Origin: Actinomycetota bacterium | GTDB taxonomy: Bacteria > Actinomycetota > UBA4738 | DNA: 11,884 bases | NCBI GenBank assembly: GCA_005888465.1 | Contig: VAYJ01000100.1 | Span: 1-11,884 of the forward strand | Direction of reading: 5' to 3' | In this document: positions 7,069 through 11,884 of the stretch, one piece after another | How the letters are laid out: the number at the start of each line of letters is the position of its first letter | How positions within the stretch are numbered: position 1 is the stretch's first letter | Position numbers and translations under genes: made by a program | The notes under the pieces: model-generated | The model's database searches: none | What the model saw: only the letters and a program-made list of their open reading frames with translations | What the model was told of the DNA's origin: nothing

Positions 7069-7976
7069 GGCGTCGACGCGGTGAGCGCCGTGAGGAGCCC
7101 CATGAGCTGGCGCGCCTGCCAGTCCTGGAAGGAGGCTCCCTTCGGCACGAGGGTCTCGGTGATCGTGGCCACGGGGATGCCGGCGGCGCGGCAGGCCTCG
7201 ACCTGGCGCAGCACGTCCGGGGTGGTGTTCTGCGTGTTCTCCACGTAGACACGGATCTCGCGCGAGCGGATCTGCTCGTCGATCGTCGCCTTGTCCGCCG
7301 CCGTCGGCTCGGTCCCCTCGCTGACCGCCACGAGGAAGGTGGGGGGCGTCACCAGGTCCAGGCCGAGCGCGGGCGCCATCTCGGCGAAGACGCTCTCGGA
7401 CGCGCCGACGGGCGTGCCGGCGAATTGGTCTCTGATCTGCTGGATGGTGTCCCGGTAGGGCTTGAGCCCCACGGTGTCGAGCTGCTGCTTGCGCGCCGCG
7501 AAGTCGGCCGCGTGGGCAGGGTCGAGCCTCGCGTACTCCGCGCTGATCGCGTCGATCACGCGCTGGACGCTCGAGGGCGAGTACCACTGATGCGGGTTCC
7601 CGCCCGGCGCCACGCCAACCAGGTCCCCGACGTTCAGCACGTCACGGCGGGACGACAGGTTCGCATCGACGAGGCGCTGCATCCACGTGTCGTAGCCGAT
7701 GCCGTTCTCGATCACGAAGCCGGCCGCCCCGACGAGCCGGGCGTCGGCCGCCGTCGGCTCGTAGTCGTGGGGGTCGGCGTTCGGGTTCGTGACGATGCTC
7801 GTGACGCTCACGAGGTCCCCGCCCAGCTGGGCGGCGAGGCTCCCCCACACGTCCTCGCCAACGACCACCTCGAGCCTGCCGCCGGTGAACCCCGTCGGCG
7901 CCCCGATCACGCACGACGCCGCGAGGAACCCCGCCAGCATCGGGCCGATCCGGCGCAGCGCGTGACGATTCGACAT
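7065..7976 (-). CDS. Zn/Mn-type metal ABC transporter solute-binding protein
   Basis: The 303-residue protein belongs to the cluster A-I (ZnuA/PsaA) binding proteins. Candidate metal ligands are His70 in 'DPHDYEPTAAD', His129 in 'NPHQWYSP', Glu194 in 'GASESVFAEM' and Glu274 in 'TETLVPKG'. The His-His-acid-acid set resembles Mn binders such as PsaA more than the three-His Zn set, and the His-rich loop of classical ZnuA is absent. Mn2+ or Zn2+ therefore remain open. The N-terminus is a signal sequence with 'LAASC' at 18-22, a weak lipobox that would anchor Cys22 to the membrane. The start at 7976 lies about 4 nt downstream of the predicted transcription start, with no Shine-Dalgarno, so a leaderless mRNA is likely. 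Confidence 0.9.
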   Translation of the reverse strand: MSNRHALRRIGPMLAGFLAASCVIGAPTGFTGGRLEVVVGEDVWGSLAAQLGGDLVSVTSIVTNPNADPHDYEPTAADARLVGAAGFVIENGIGYDTWMQRLVDANLSSRRDVLNVGDLVGVAPGGNPHQWYSPSSVQRVIDAISAEYARLDPAHAADFAARKQQLDTVGLKPYRDTIQQIRDQFAGTPVGASESVFAEMAPALGLDLVTPPTFLVAVSEGTEPTAADKATIDEQIRSREIRVYVENTQNTTPDVLRQVEACRAAGIPVATITETLVPKGASFQDWQARQLMGLLTALTASTP

Positions 7977-7986
7977 GGCGGGAGTT

Positions 7987-8015
7987 AGGGTAATGAGAAT
8001 GATTCCTGTTGGCAA
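7987..8015 (-). promoter_or_regulatory. Promoter of the metal-uptake operon
   Basis: Read on the minus strand, TTGCCA (8010-8015) and TACCCT (7987-7992) are separated by exactly 17 nt. This is a good -35/-10 pair. Transcription would begin near 7980, four bases before the ATG. Confidence 0.6.
7994..8008. promoter_or_regulatory. Candidate Fur/Zur-family operator
   Basis: TGAGAATGATTCCTG has a palindromic core GAAT-g-ATTC, and its left half resembles the 7-1-7 Fur/Zur boxes of actinobacteria (TGAAAATGATTTTCA from memory; 10 of 15 positions agree). It lies inside the -35/-10 spacer of the metal-uptake promoter and upstream of the divergent Fur-family gene, so a bound repressor would block the operon and possibly its own gene. 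The right half is degenerate. Confidence 0.5.
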
Positions 8016-8035
8016 TTCGGCGAAACGGGGTCGGC

Positions 8036-8041
8036 TAAGCT
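8036..8041 (+). promoter_or_regulatory. Candidate -10 element of the Fur-family gene
   Basis: TAAGCT ends eight bases before the GTG at 8050, placing a start of transcription at the start codon. A consensus-like TTGGCA at 8009-8014 is 21 nt upstream, which is too far for a standard spacer, so the -35 is unclear. Confidence 0.35.
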
Positions 8042-8049
8042 CCCCAGCC

Positions 8050-8496
8050 GTGGACGCCGACGTGGAGACGACGGTGGCCAGCAGGCTCCGTCGCCTGGGG
8101 CAGCGCTTCACTGCCGGTCGCCGGGCGCTCGTCGACGCACTGACGAAGGTCGACCGACCGGTGACGATCGAGGAGATCCTGCGCGTGGAGCCGCGCCTGC
8201 CCCTCAGCAGCACGTACCGGAACCTCGCGATCCTGCAGCAGGCGGGGGTCGTGCACCGCGTGAGCACCGATCACGAGTTCGCTCGCTTCGAGCTCGCCGA
8301 GGACCTCACCGACCGGCACCACCACCACCTGGTGTGCGAGTCGTGCGGGACGATCGAGGACGTCGAGATCCCCGCACGCCTCGATCGCTCCGTCCGCGCC
8401 GCGCTCGACGAACTGGCGCGAACGGCGAGGTTCCGCGTGGCCAGTCACCGCGTGGACGCGTTCGGGCTCTGCGCCCGCTGCGCGGCCGAACGGTAA
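8050..8496 (+). CDS. Fur-family metalloregulator (Fur/Zur/Mur-like)
   Basis: The 148-residue DNA-binding repressor has a winged helix at about 12-75 with recognition helix 'LSSTYRNLAILQQAGVV', matching the family's 'S.STVYR.L'. The dimerisation and metal domain has His90-His93 followed by Cys96-x-x-Cys99, then Cys141-x-x-Cys144; the two Cys pairs form the usual structural Zn site. Family members bind Fe, Zn or Mn and repress uptake genes. Because the gene is divergent from a Zn/Mn uptake operon with a Fur-like operator between, Zur or Mur is more likely than Fur. GTG8050 gives normal family length. Starts at 7975, 7993 or 7999 would put the N-terminus inside the operon promoter. The gene converges on the exporter permease with 8 bp between stops. 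Confidence 0.88.
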   Translation: MDADVETTVASRLRRLGQRFTAGRRALVDALTKVDRPVTIEEILRVEPRLPLSSTYRNLAILQQAGVVHRVSTDHEFARFELAEDLTDRHHHHLVCESCGTIEDVEIPARLDRSVRAALDELARTARFRVASHRVDAFGLCARCAAER

Positions 8497-8504
8497 GTAA
8501 CGAG

Positions 8505-9314
8505 CTAGACGGTGCGGCGGTAGCGGCGCACGCCGAGCGGCACGAACACGAGCAGGATCCCCGCGCACCACGCCAGCGACTGGATGACGAACGACGCCGT
8601 GGGCCCGCCGATCATGAGGGCTCGCACCGCCGAGGCCGTCACCGACACCGGCTGGTATTTCGCGAACGGCTGGAGCCACCCCGGCATGCTGCTCACCTGC
8701 ACGAACGCGGACGAGGCAAAGATCAAGGGGGCCACCACGGGGAACGCGGCGGCTTGTGCCGTCTCCGGGTCACCGACCGCGAGGCCGACATTCGCGAAGA
8801 TCCACGACAGCACGTAGCCGAACAGCAGCACGAGCAGCATCCCGAACAGGAACGCGATCGGGTTCGTCTGCACCCGGAACCCCACGAGGAATCCGACTGC
8901 GGCCATCAACGCAGCCACGAACACGTTGCGCGCGAGGTCCGCGCCCGTGCGGCCGGCGAGGACCGCGGAGCGCGCCATCGGCAACGAGCGGAACCGCTCG
9001 AGCAGGCCCGACTTCAGGTCGGTCGCGAGTCCGACCGCGGTCGTCATCGCGCCGAACACCACCGTCTGCACGAAGACGCCCGGCATCAGGTAGTTCTGGT
9101 AGTTCGGGATGTTCACGGCACCGCCGAACACGTAGCGGAACAACACGACGAAGATCACCGGCTGGATCGTCGAGAACACGAGCAGCTGCGGAACCCGCCG
9201 GTAACCGATCAGGTTCCGCCCCGTGACGGCCAGGGCGTCCCGGATCGGGCGCATGGCGCTCGATCCGCGGCGCTCGAGCGTCTGCGCGGTGAGGTCGGCG
9301 GCTCTCGTCGTCAT
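8505..9314 (-). CDS. ABC-2 type exporter permease (DrrB-like)
   Basis: The 269-residue membrane protein follows the DrrB plan. The N-terminal segment 'ALAVTGRNLIGYRRVPQLLVF' leads into 'STIQPVIFVVLFRYVFGGAV', then 'NYLMPGVFVQTVVFGAMTTAVGLA' and 'GLLERFRSLPMARSAVLAGR', the conserved cytoplasmic coupling region. Four further hydrophobic helices follow. DrrAB-type pumps export hydrophobic antibiotics or lipids, sometimes self-made products, but no biosynthetic genes are in view. The ATG at 9314 overlaps the stop of the partner ATPase (ATGA), so the two are translated as a coupled pair. The substrate is unknown. Confidence 0.9.
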   Translation of the reverse strand: MTTRAADLTAQTLERRGSSAMRPIRDALAVTGRNLIGYRRVPQLLVFSTIQPVIFVVLFRYVFGGAVNIPNYQNYLMPGVFVQTVVFGAMTTAVGLATDLKSGLLERFRSLPMARSAVLAGRTGADLARNVFVAALMAAVGFLVGFRVQTNPIAFLFGMLLVLLFGYVLSWIFANVGLAVGDPETAQAAAFPVVAPLIFASSAFVQVSSMPGWLQPFAKYQPVSVTASAVRALMIGGPTASFVIQSLAWCAGILLVFVPLGVRRYRRTV

Positions 9315-10306
9315 GCGGCACCTCGCTTGCGTCGGGCCTTCCCCGCGCCATCCGCCTCGGGAACGGCGGTGTCCTCGGCGTGGTGTCCCGTCAGCCGAAG
9401 GAACACGTCGTCCATGCTGGGCTCGCGGACCGCGATCGACGCCGGGCCCAATCCCCCGGCATCGAGCGAGCGGAGCACGTCCATGAGCGTCCCCGCGCCG
9501 TCGGCGGTGAGCCGAACCATCGAGCCCTCGCGCTCCACGCGGTCGCCGAGGGTCCGCGACAGGAGTTCCTTCGCGCTCAACGCGGACGGCTCGTTCGCCA
9601 TGCCGATCTCGATCACCGTGCTGCCGAGCTGCGCCTTGAGCCCGGCCGGCGTGTCGTTCGCGATCACCTTGCCCCGGTCGATGACGGCGATCCGCCCCGC
9701 CAGGCGGTCGGCCTCCTCGAGGTATTGGGTCGTGAGCAGGACGGTCGTACCGTCGGCCACGAGCTCGCGGATCATGTCCCACAGCTCGTTGCGGCCGGTG
9801 ATGTCGAGCCCGGTGGTGGGCTCGTCGAGGAACAGCACCGGTGGACGCTGCACCAGCGCCGCCGCCACGTCCAAGCGCCGGCGCATCCCGCCGGAGTAGG
9901 TCCGCACGGGACGGTCGGCCGCCTCCGACAACCCGAAGCGCTGCAACAGCTCGTTCGCGCGGCCGGGAATCTCGCTCGGCTCGACCTGCGCGAGGCGTCC
10001 GATGAGCCGAAGGTTCTCGCGGCCCGTCAGGTTACGGTCGACGGCGGCGTACTGGCCCGCCAGGCCGATCCGGTAGCGCACGCTCTCGGCATCGCCCACC
10101 ACGTCGTGGCCGAGGACCTCGGCGCGGCCCGCGTCCGGGTGCAGGATCGTAGTGAGGATGCGGATCGCGGTGGTCTTGCCGGCTCCGTTCGGCCCGAGGA
10201 GCCCGAACACCGTTCCGACCTCCACCTCGAAGTCGATGCCGGCGAGCGCCTGCAGGTCCCCGAAGCGCTTGGTCAACCCCTCGACCAGGATGGCGACGTC
10301 ACCCAT
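9311..10306 (-). CDS. ABC exporter ATP-binding protein (DrrA-like)
   Basis: The 331-residue ATPase has Walker A GPNGAGKTT at 38-46, Gln85 in 'GLAGQYAAVDRNLTGRENL', signature YSGGM at 137-141, Walker B 'VLFLDEP' at 157-163, and Gln194 in 'TTQYLEEADRLA' where other ABC ATPases have the H-loop His. Both the Gln and the preceding 'GQ' segment are typical of the daunorubicin-resistance DrrA subfamily. The C-terminal extension contains 'REPSMDDVFLRLTGH', the region DrrA uses for dimerisation and coupling to DrrB. The start at 10306 gives family length. No Shine-Dalgarno is evident upstream and I could not define a convincing promoter. It forms a two-gene operon with the overlapping permease. Confidence 0.92.
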   Translation of the reverse strand: MGDVAILVEGLTKRFGDLQALAGIDFEVEVGTVFGLLGPNGAGKTTAIRILTTILHPDAGRAEVLGHDVVGDAESVRYRIGLAGQYAAVDRNLTGRENLRLIGRLAQVEPSEIPGRANELLQRFGLSEAADRPVRTYSGGMRRRLDVAAALVQRPPVLFLDEPTTGLDITGRNELWDMIRELVADGTTVLLTTQYLEEADRLAGRIAVIDRGKVIANDTPAGLKAQLGSTVIEIGMANEPSALSAKELLSRTLGDRVEREGSMVRLTADGAGTLMDVLRSLDAGGLGPASIAVREPSMDDVFLRLTGHHAEDTAVPEADGAGKARRKRGAA

Positions 10307-10358
10307 GAGGGATCAGCATCTCACGGCTTCGCGTGATCGTCAGCCGAGGCGTGCCACC

Positions 10359-10364
10359 TATACT
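10359..10364 (+). promoter_or_regulatory. -10-like element upstream of the tRNA-Leu fragment
   Basis: TATACT lies 19 nt before the tRNA-Leu 5' fragment, matching the placement of tRNA promoters elsewhere in the window. It probably drove the intact tRNA-Leu before the interval now separating the two tRNA copies was inserted. No clear -35 is visible. Confidence 0.4.
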
Positions 10365-10382
10365 CCGACAGCGCATTCGCGT

Positions 10383-10425
10383 CGCGAGAGTGGCGGAACC
10401 CGGTAGACGCGCCGGACTTAGGATC
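10383..10425 (+). pseudogene. tRNA-Leu 5'-half fragment (putative att site copy)
   Basis: It is identical over 43 bp to 11777-11819. It contains the acceptor 5' strand, D-arm, anticodon 5' strand and the whole anticodon loop CTTAGGA, then diverges after two stem bases (TC). The following sequence neither closes the anticodon stem (TCACG instead of TCCGG) nor supplies a T-arm or acceptor 3' strand, so this is not a functional tRNA. Confidence 0.85.
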
Positions 10426-10538
10426 ACGCCAAGTGAGTGTGCTGCTCTCTGCGCTGTGCGCCGCAGAGCGACAACCAGCGGGTTTGCTCCGGGGGTTCTC
10501 CGCACCGAGCGCGCTCTCCGCGCTCTGTCGCAGGTTCC

Positions 10539-10557
10539 GTTAGCAAACGTGTTAGCA
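10539..10557. repeat. Paired GTTAGCA direct repeats, left (putative arm-type sites)
   Basis: GTTAGCAA at 10539-10546 and GTTAGCA at 10551-10557 start 12 nt apart, about one helical turn. The extended string TCCGTTAGCAA recurs at 11694-11704 near the other end of the element. Confidence 0.6.
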
Positions 10558-10571
10558 GAGAATGCCCCGAG

Positions 10572-10697
10572 CTAGGGATCGAAGGGCCAGTCGTCCGGCC
10601 ACTGGCCGAAGCTCGCCATCTTGTCCTTCCAGCTCTCGCTCGGGTTCTCCACGGTTCCGACCTCATCGCCGAGACGCTCGAACCACCCCCGCTGATA
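10572..10697 (-). pseudogene. 41-codon C-terminal remnant of an unrecognised protein
   Basis: On the minus strand an open frame runs from a TAG (10698-10700) to a TAG stop (10572-10574) and reads a Trp- and acid-rich peptide: 'GWFERLGDEVGTVENPSE', then 'SWKDKMASFGQWPDDWPFDP'. About 36 of 41 codons end in G or C, which is coding-like for this genome and clearly higher than the opposing plus-strand frame. There is no start codon at its head, so it looks like the surviving C-terminus of a truncated gene. I do not recognise the family. Confidence 0.5.
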
Positions 10698-10894
10698 CTA
10701 AACACCTAAACCCCCAAACCCCGAATATATGGACCCGGGTGAGATACCCCTCCGGGAGTGTGTGACAACCTCATACGCGCATGGTGAAGGCGGAAGGGCG
10801 GGAGCTGCGGCCTGGCGGTTCGCAGCCTCAGTCACCTCCTGCACCCCCAACCTCGGCCCTTCCAGCCCAGCATCCCCTCGACGGCTGGGGCGGG

Positions 10895-11395
10895 CTAGAC
10901 GCCTAGCTGGGCGCAGATGTCGGTAACGACGCTCGGGATGCGGATCGGGGTAGCGGATCCATCAGGGTGAAGGACGAAGTCGAGCGGCCCCTTCAGGAGC
11001 GTAATCTCCGATGGCAGGCCGAGATCGGCGGCCTGCTCAGCGCTGAACGCTTCCGTGCTGAGCCCCTGCGCGATGGTCTCGAAGTCGCCGTTCGTATAGA
11101 AGAAGAGCTCACCCGGGCCCGAGCTGTTCGTGCTAAACGAGGCGCCAGCGTCGGTCGTAAACGTCAGGAAAAGGCTCCCGGTCACCTTGAGCACGACCGT
11201 CCCGTCCGGCTCGGTGGTGAAGATGCCGTACTCCTTGTTCACGGGAAAGGTCAAATGGACAACCGTCGAGCCGCAGAACACGTCGACCGAGGGAGGCGTA
11301 GGGAGTGGCTGCCAGCCGTCGCCCCGCGCCCAAGCCGTGCTCGCCGGGAGGAGGACCACGCTTGCAGCCAGTACCACGAGGAACGTCTTCTTCAT
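10895..11395 (-). CDS. Secreted protein of unknown function
   Basis: The 166-residue product starts 'MKKTFLVVLAASVVLLP', a textbook signal peptide with likely cleavage after 'TAWA' (residue 26-27). The mature part is beta-rich: 'VHLTFPVNKEYGIFTTEPDG', 'VVLKVTGSLFLTFTTDAGAS', 'GPGELFFYTNGDFE'. Single cysteines near its start ('VFCGS') and end ('DICAQLGV') could form a disulfide. Short secreted proteins of this type are common as hypothetical proteins in actinobacteria, as far as I recall; no function is known to me. The start is fixed by a strong AGGAGG Shine-Dalgarno about nine bases upstream, and the longer upstream frame is discarded. It has its own -35/-10 pair and is the only intact gene inside the putative element. 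Confidence 0.8.
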   Translation of the reverse strand: MKKTFLVVLAASVVLLPASTAWARGDGWQPLPTPPSVDVFCGSTVVHLTFPVNKEYGIFTTEPDGTVVLKVTGSLFLTFTTDAGASFSTNSSGPGELFFYTNGDFETIAQGLSTEAFSAEQAADLGLPSEITLLKGPLDFVLHPDGSATPIRIPSVVTDICAQLGV

Positions 11396-11449
11396 GACCA
11401 ACCCCCTCCTGCTCATCGGCCGCCGGCCATGTCCGGTGGGCACTGCGCA

Positions 11450-11479
11450 AACATACGCCCGGGCGCTTAGGAACAGCAA
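11450..11479 (-). promoter_or_regulatory. Promoter of the secreted-protein gene
   Basis: On the minus strand TTGCTG (11474-11479) and TATGTT (11450-11455) are separated by 18 nt. Transcription would begin near 11443, giving a leader of about 48 nt that contains the AGGAGG ribosome-binding site. Confidence 0.5.
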
Positions 11480-11545
11480 GAGATGCGACGCGTGTGTAAA
11501 CATCGGCCGTCAGGTACTTTTGGACTCGGCTGGCTGCGGCCTGCG

Positions 11546-11665
11546 CTAGACGGCTTGGTCCTGGGCCGATCGCCTGAACGTCACGTAGCGCACCGTCCGG
11601 AACCCCATCGAGGAATAGACGCTGAATCCCATTTCAGACGACGACTTGCCACGCGAGGTTACCCA
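11546..11665 (-). pseudogene. C-terminal remnant of a GNAT acetyltransferase
   Basis: The minus-strand frame from a TGA (11666-11668) to a TAG stop (11546-11548) gives 39 residues. They include 'SEMGFSVYSSMGFRTVRYVTF', which fits the last helix and strands of GNAT N-acetyltransferases ('S..G..VY..lGFr.v..y..F'). The acetyl-CoA-binding region and everything N-terminal are absent, and no start codon precedes the motif in frame. This is a truncated gene that cannot encode an active enzyme. Confidence 0.65.
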
Positions 11666-11696
11666 TCATGCCCGGCGCCTCCCTCGCCGCGGCTCC

Positions 11697-11715
11697 GTTA
11701 GCAATCTGTTAGCAA
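11697..11715. repeat. Paired GTTAGCAA direct repeats, right (putative arm-type sites)
   Basis: GTTAGCAA occurs at 11697-11704 and 11708-11715, starting 11 nt apart. It lies 61 bp inside the right copy of the 43-bp repeat, and the left pair lies 113 bp inside the left copy. Confidence 0.6.
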
Positions 11716-11747
11716 CCGGGCTCGTCAAGGCTCGGCTTCGTCGTGGG

Positions 11748-11753
11748 TACAAT
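11748..11753 (+). promoter_or_regulatory. Candidate -10 element of tRNA-Leu
   Basis: TACAAT lies 24 nt before tRNA-Leu. No convincing -35 is seen. If the integration model is right, this promoter was supplied by the element. Confidence 0.4.
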
Positions 11754-11777
11754 GCGTTGACCTGCACGTTTTCACCC

Positions 11778-11862
11778 GCGAGAGTGGCGGAACCCGGTAG
11801 ACGCGCCGGACTTAGGATCCGGTGCCCGAAAGGGCGTGGGGGTTCAACTCCCCCCTCTCGCA
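11778..11862 (+). tRNA. tRNA-Leu (anticodon TAG)
   Basis: A class II tRNA with a long variable arm. The acceptor stem GCGAGAG/CTCTCGC (11778-11784 with 11855-11861) is perfect. The anticodon stem is CCGGA/TCCGG with loop CTTAGGA and anticodon TAG at 11813-11815. The variable-arm stem is built on GCCC/GGGC, the T-arm is GGGGG-TTCAACT-CCCCC, and the discriminator is A11862. The CCA tail is not encoded. Its 5' half is duplicated exactly at 10384-10425. Confidence 0.97.
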
Positions 11863-11884
11863 CTTTATGTGACCTGCACAAACG

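Larger units (their letters stand above)
10426..10894. other. Gene-poor left part of the element with hairpins
   Basis: No intact gene is seen in this 469-bp stretch. It holds a 7-bp hairpin CTCTGCG/CGCAGAG (10447-10468), a 7-bp hairpin GAGCGCG/CGCGCTC (10507-10525), paired GTTAGCA repeats (10539-10557), a 41-codon gene remnant (10572-10697, minus) and a short AT-richer patch around 10697-10732. A 6-bp inverted repeat, CCCAGC/GCTGGG (10866-10889), just past the secreted-protein stop, might be a weak terminator, but it lacks a T-tract. Confidence 0.5.
10383..11819. mobile_element. Putative small integrated element at tRNA-Leu, without integrase
   Basis: A 43-bp exact direct repeat bounds this interval: 10383-10425 and 11777-11819. 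The repeat covers one base upstream of tRNA-Leu plus its 5' half up to just past the anticodon loop. Just inside each repeat lie paired GTTAGCA direct repeats, as expected for integrase arm-type sites next to attL and attR core sites. The interior (about 1.35 kb) contains one intact secreted-protein gene and two C-terminal gene remnants, all on the minus strand, and no recombinase. A cis- or trans-mobilised mini-element or the scar of a larger island is the best explanation. Partial tRNA duplication with later gene decay is the alternative. Confidence 0.55.

Noticed and set aside
7975..8049. Longer N-terminus for the Fur-family protein from ATG7975, 7993 or 7999
   Set aside because: It would place coding sequence across the divergent promoter and operator and add residues unlike the family; GTG8050 gives normal length.
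8334..9899. 521-residue plus-strand ORF opposite the DrrAB genes
   Set aside because: Low-complexity Arg/His/Glu-rich antisense shadow; the minus strand carries complete, motif-bearing ABC transporter genes.
10437..10709. 90-residue plus-strand ORF in the left part of the element
   Set aside because: Third-position G/C is much lower than in the opposing minus-strand remnant, and it begins inside a hairpin region with no ribosome-binding site.
10703..10723. CCCCAAA-type telomere-like run
   Set aside because: Only two imperfect units, with no array; a chance C/A-rich patch.
11396..11503. Longer start for the secreted protein at 11503
   Set aside because: It runs through the promoter-like elements and the AGGAGG site; MKK at 11395 begins a classical signal peptide directly behind that site.
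11483..11701. 72-residue plus-strand ORF near the right end
   Set aside because: Composition is arbitrary and it is antisense to the GNAT remnant, which has a recognisable motif.
11666..11881. Minus-strand ORF over tRNA-Leu, and a similar one at 10299-10505
   Set aside because: Both read the antisense of tRNA-Leu sequence ('ILSPARLPGSATLA'); neither shows protein-family features.
1..11884. CRISPR array or insertion-sequence transposase
   Set aside because: No regularly spaced repeats and no transposase or recombinase motifs were seen on either strand.

Overview
This is a GC-rich window with strongly G/C-biased third codon positions. It suggests a soil- or sediment-type actinobacterium or a related high-GC lineage. 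The support is a DUF664/DinB protein, an APH(6)-type kinase, a DrrAB-type exporter, several GTG starts, and start codons lying just downstream of -10-like elements (apparent leaderless transcription). I cannot assign a genus.

Layout. Positions 1-1848 (+) hold a probable three-gene unit: a DinB/DUF664 protein cut by the window edge, a small-molecule kinase of the aminoglycoside/hydroxyurea type, and an NTF2/SnoaL-like protein. A perfect 9-bp hairpin closes the unit. Positions 1899-2762 (+) encode a secreted right-handed beta-helix protein. Converging on it (3929-2769, -) is an FAD-dependent amine/amino-acid oxidoreductase. Two tRNA genes, His(GTG) and Lys(CTT), follow on +, and the Lys gene abuts the 3' end of a VOC/glyoxalase-like gene (-).

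Positions 4595-7976 (-) form a tightly coupled Zn/Mn-type ABC uptake operon: binding protein, ATPase, permease 2, permease 1. Two of its junctions are ATGA overlaps. A divergent Fur-family repressor gene (8050-8496, +) shares the upstream region, where a Fur/Zur-like half-palindrome sits between the -35 and -10 of the operon promoter. This looks like a self-contained metal-uptake and control module. One permease appears to have lost a transmembrane helix. Positions 8505-10306 (-) encode a DrrA/DrrB-like exporter, again with an ATGA overlap.

The right end (10383-11819) is the most unusual part. A 43-bp exact repeat of the 5' half of tRNA-Leu(TAG) lies 1.4 kb upstream of the complete tRNA-Leu. 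Just inside each copy are paired GTTAGCA direct repeats about one helical turn apart. The interval has no integrase. It holds one intact gene, a secreted protein of unknown function, and two C-terminal gene remnants, one of them a GNAT acetyltransferase. I read this as a small, decayed or trans-mobilised integrated element (attL/attR with arm-type sites) that used the 5' half of a tRNA gene. That reading is inference from sequence architecture.
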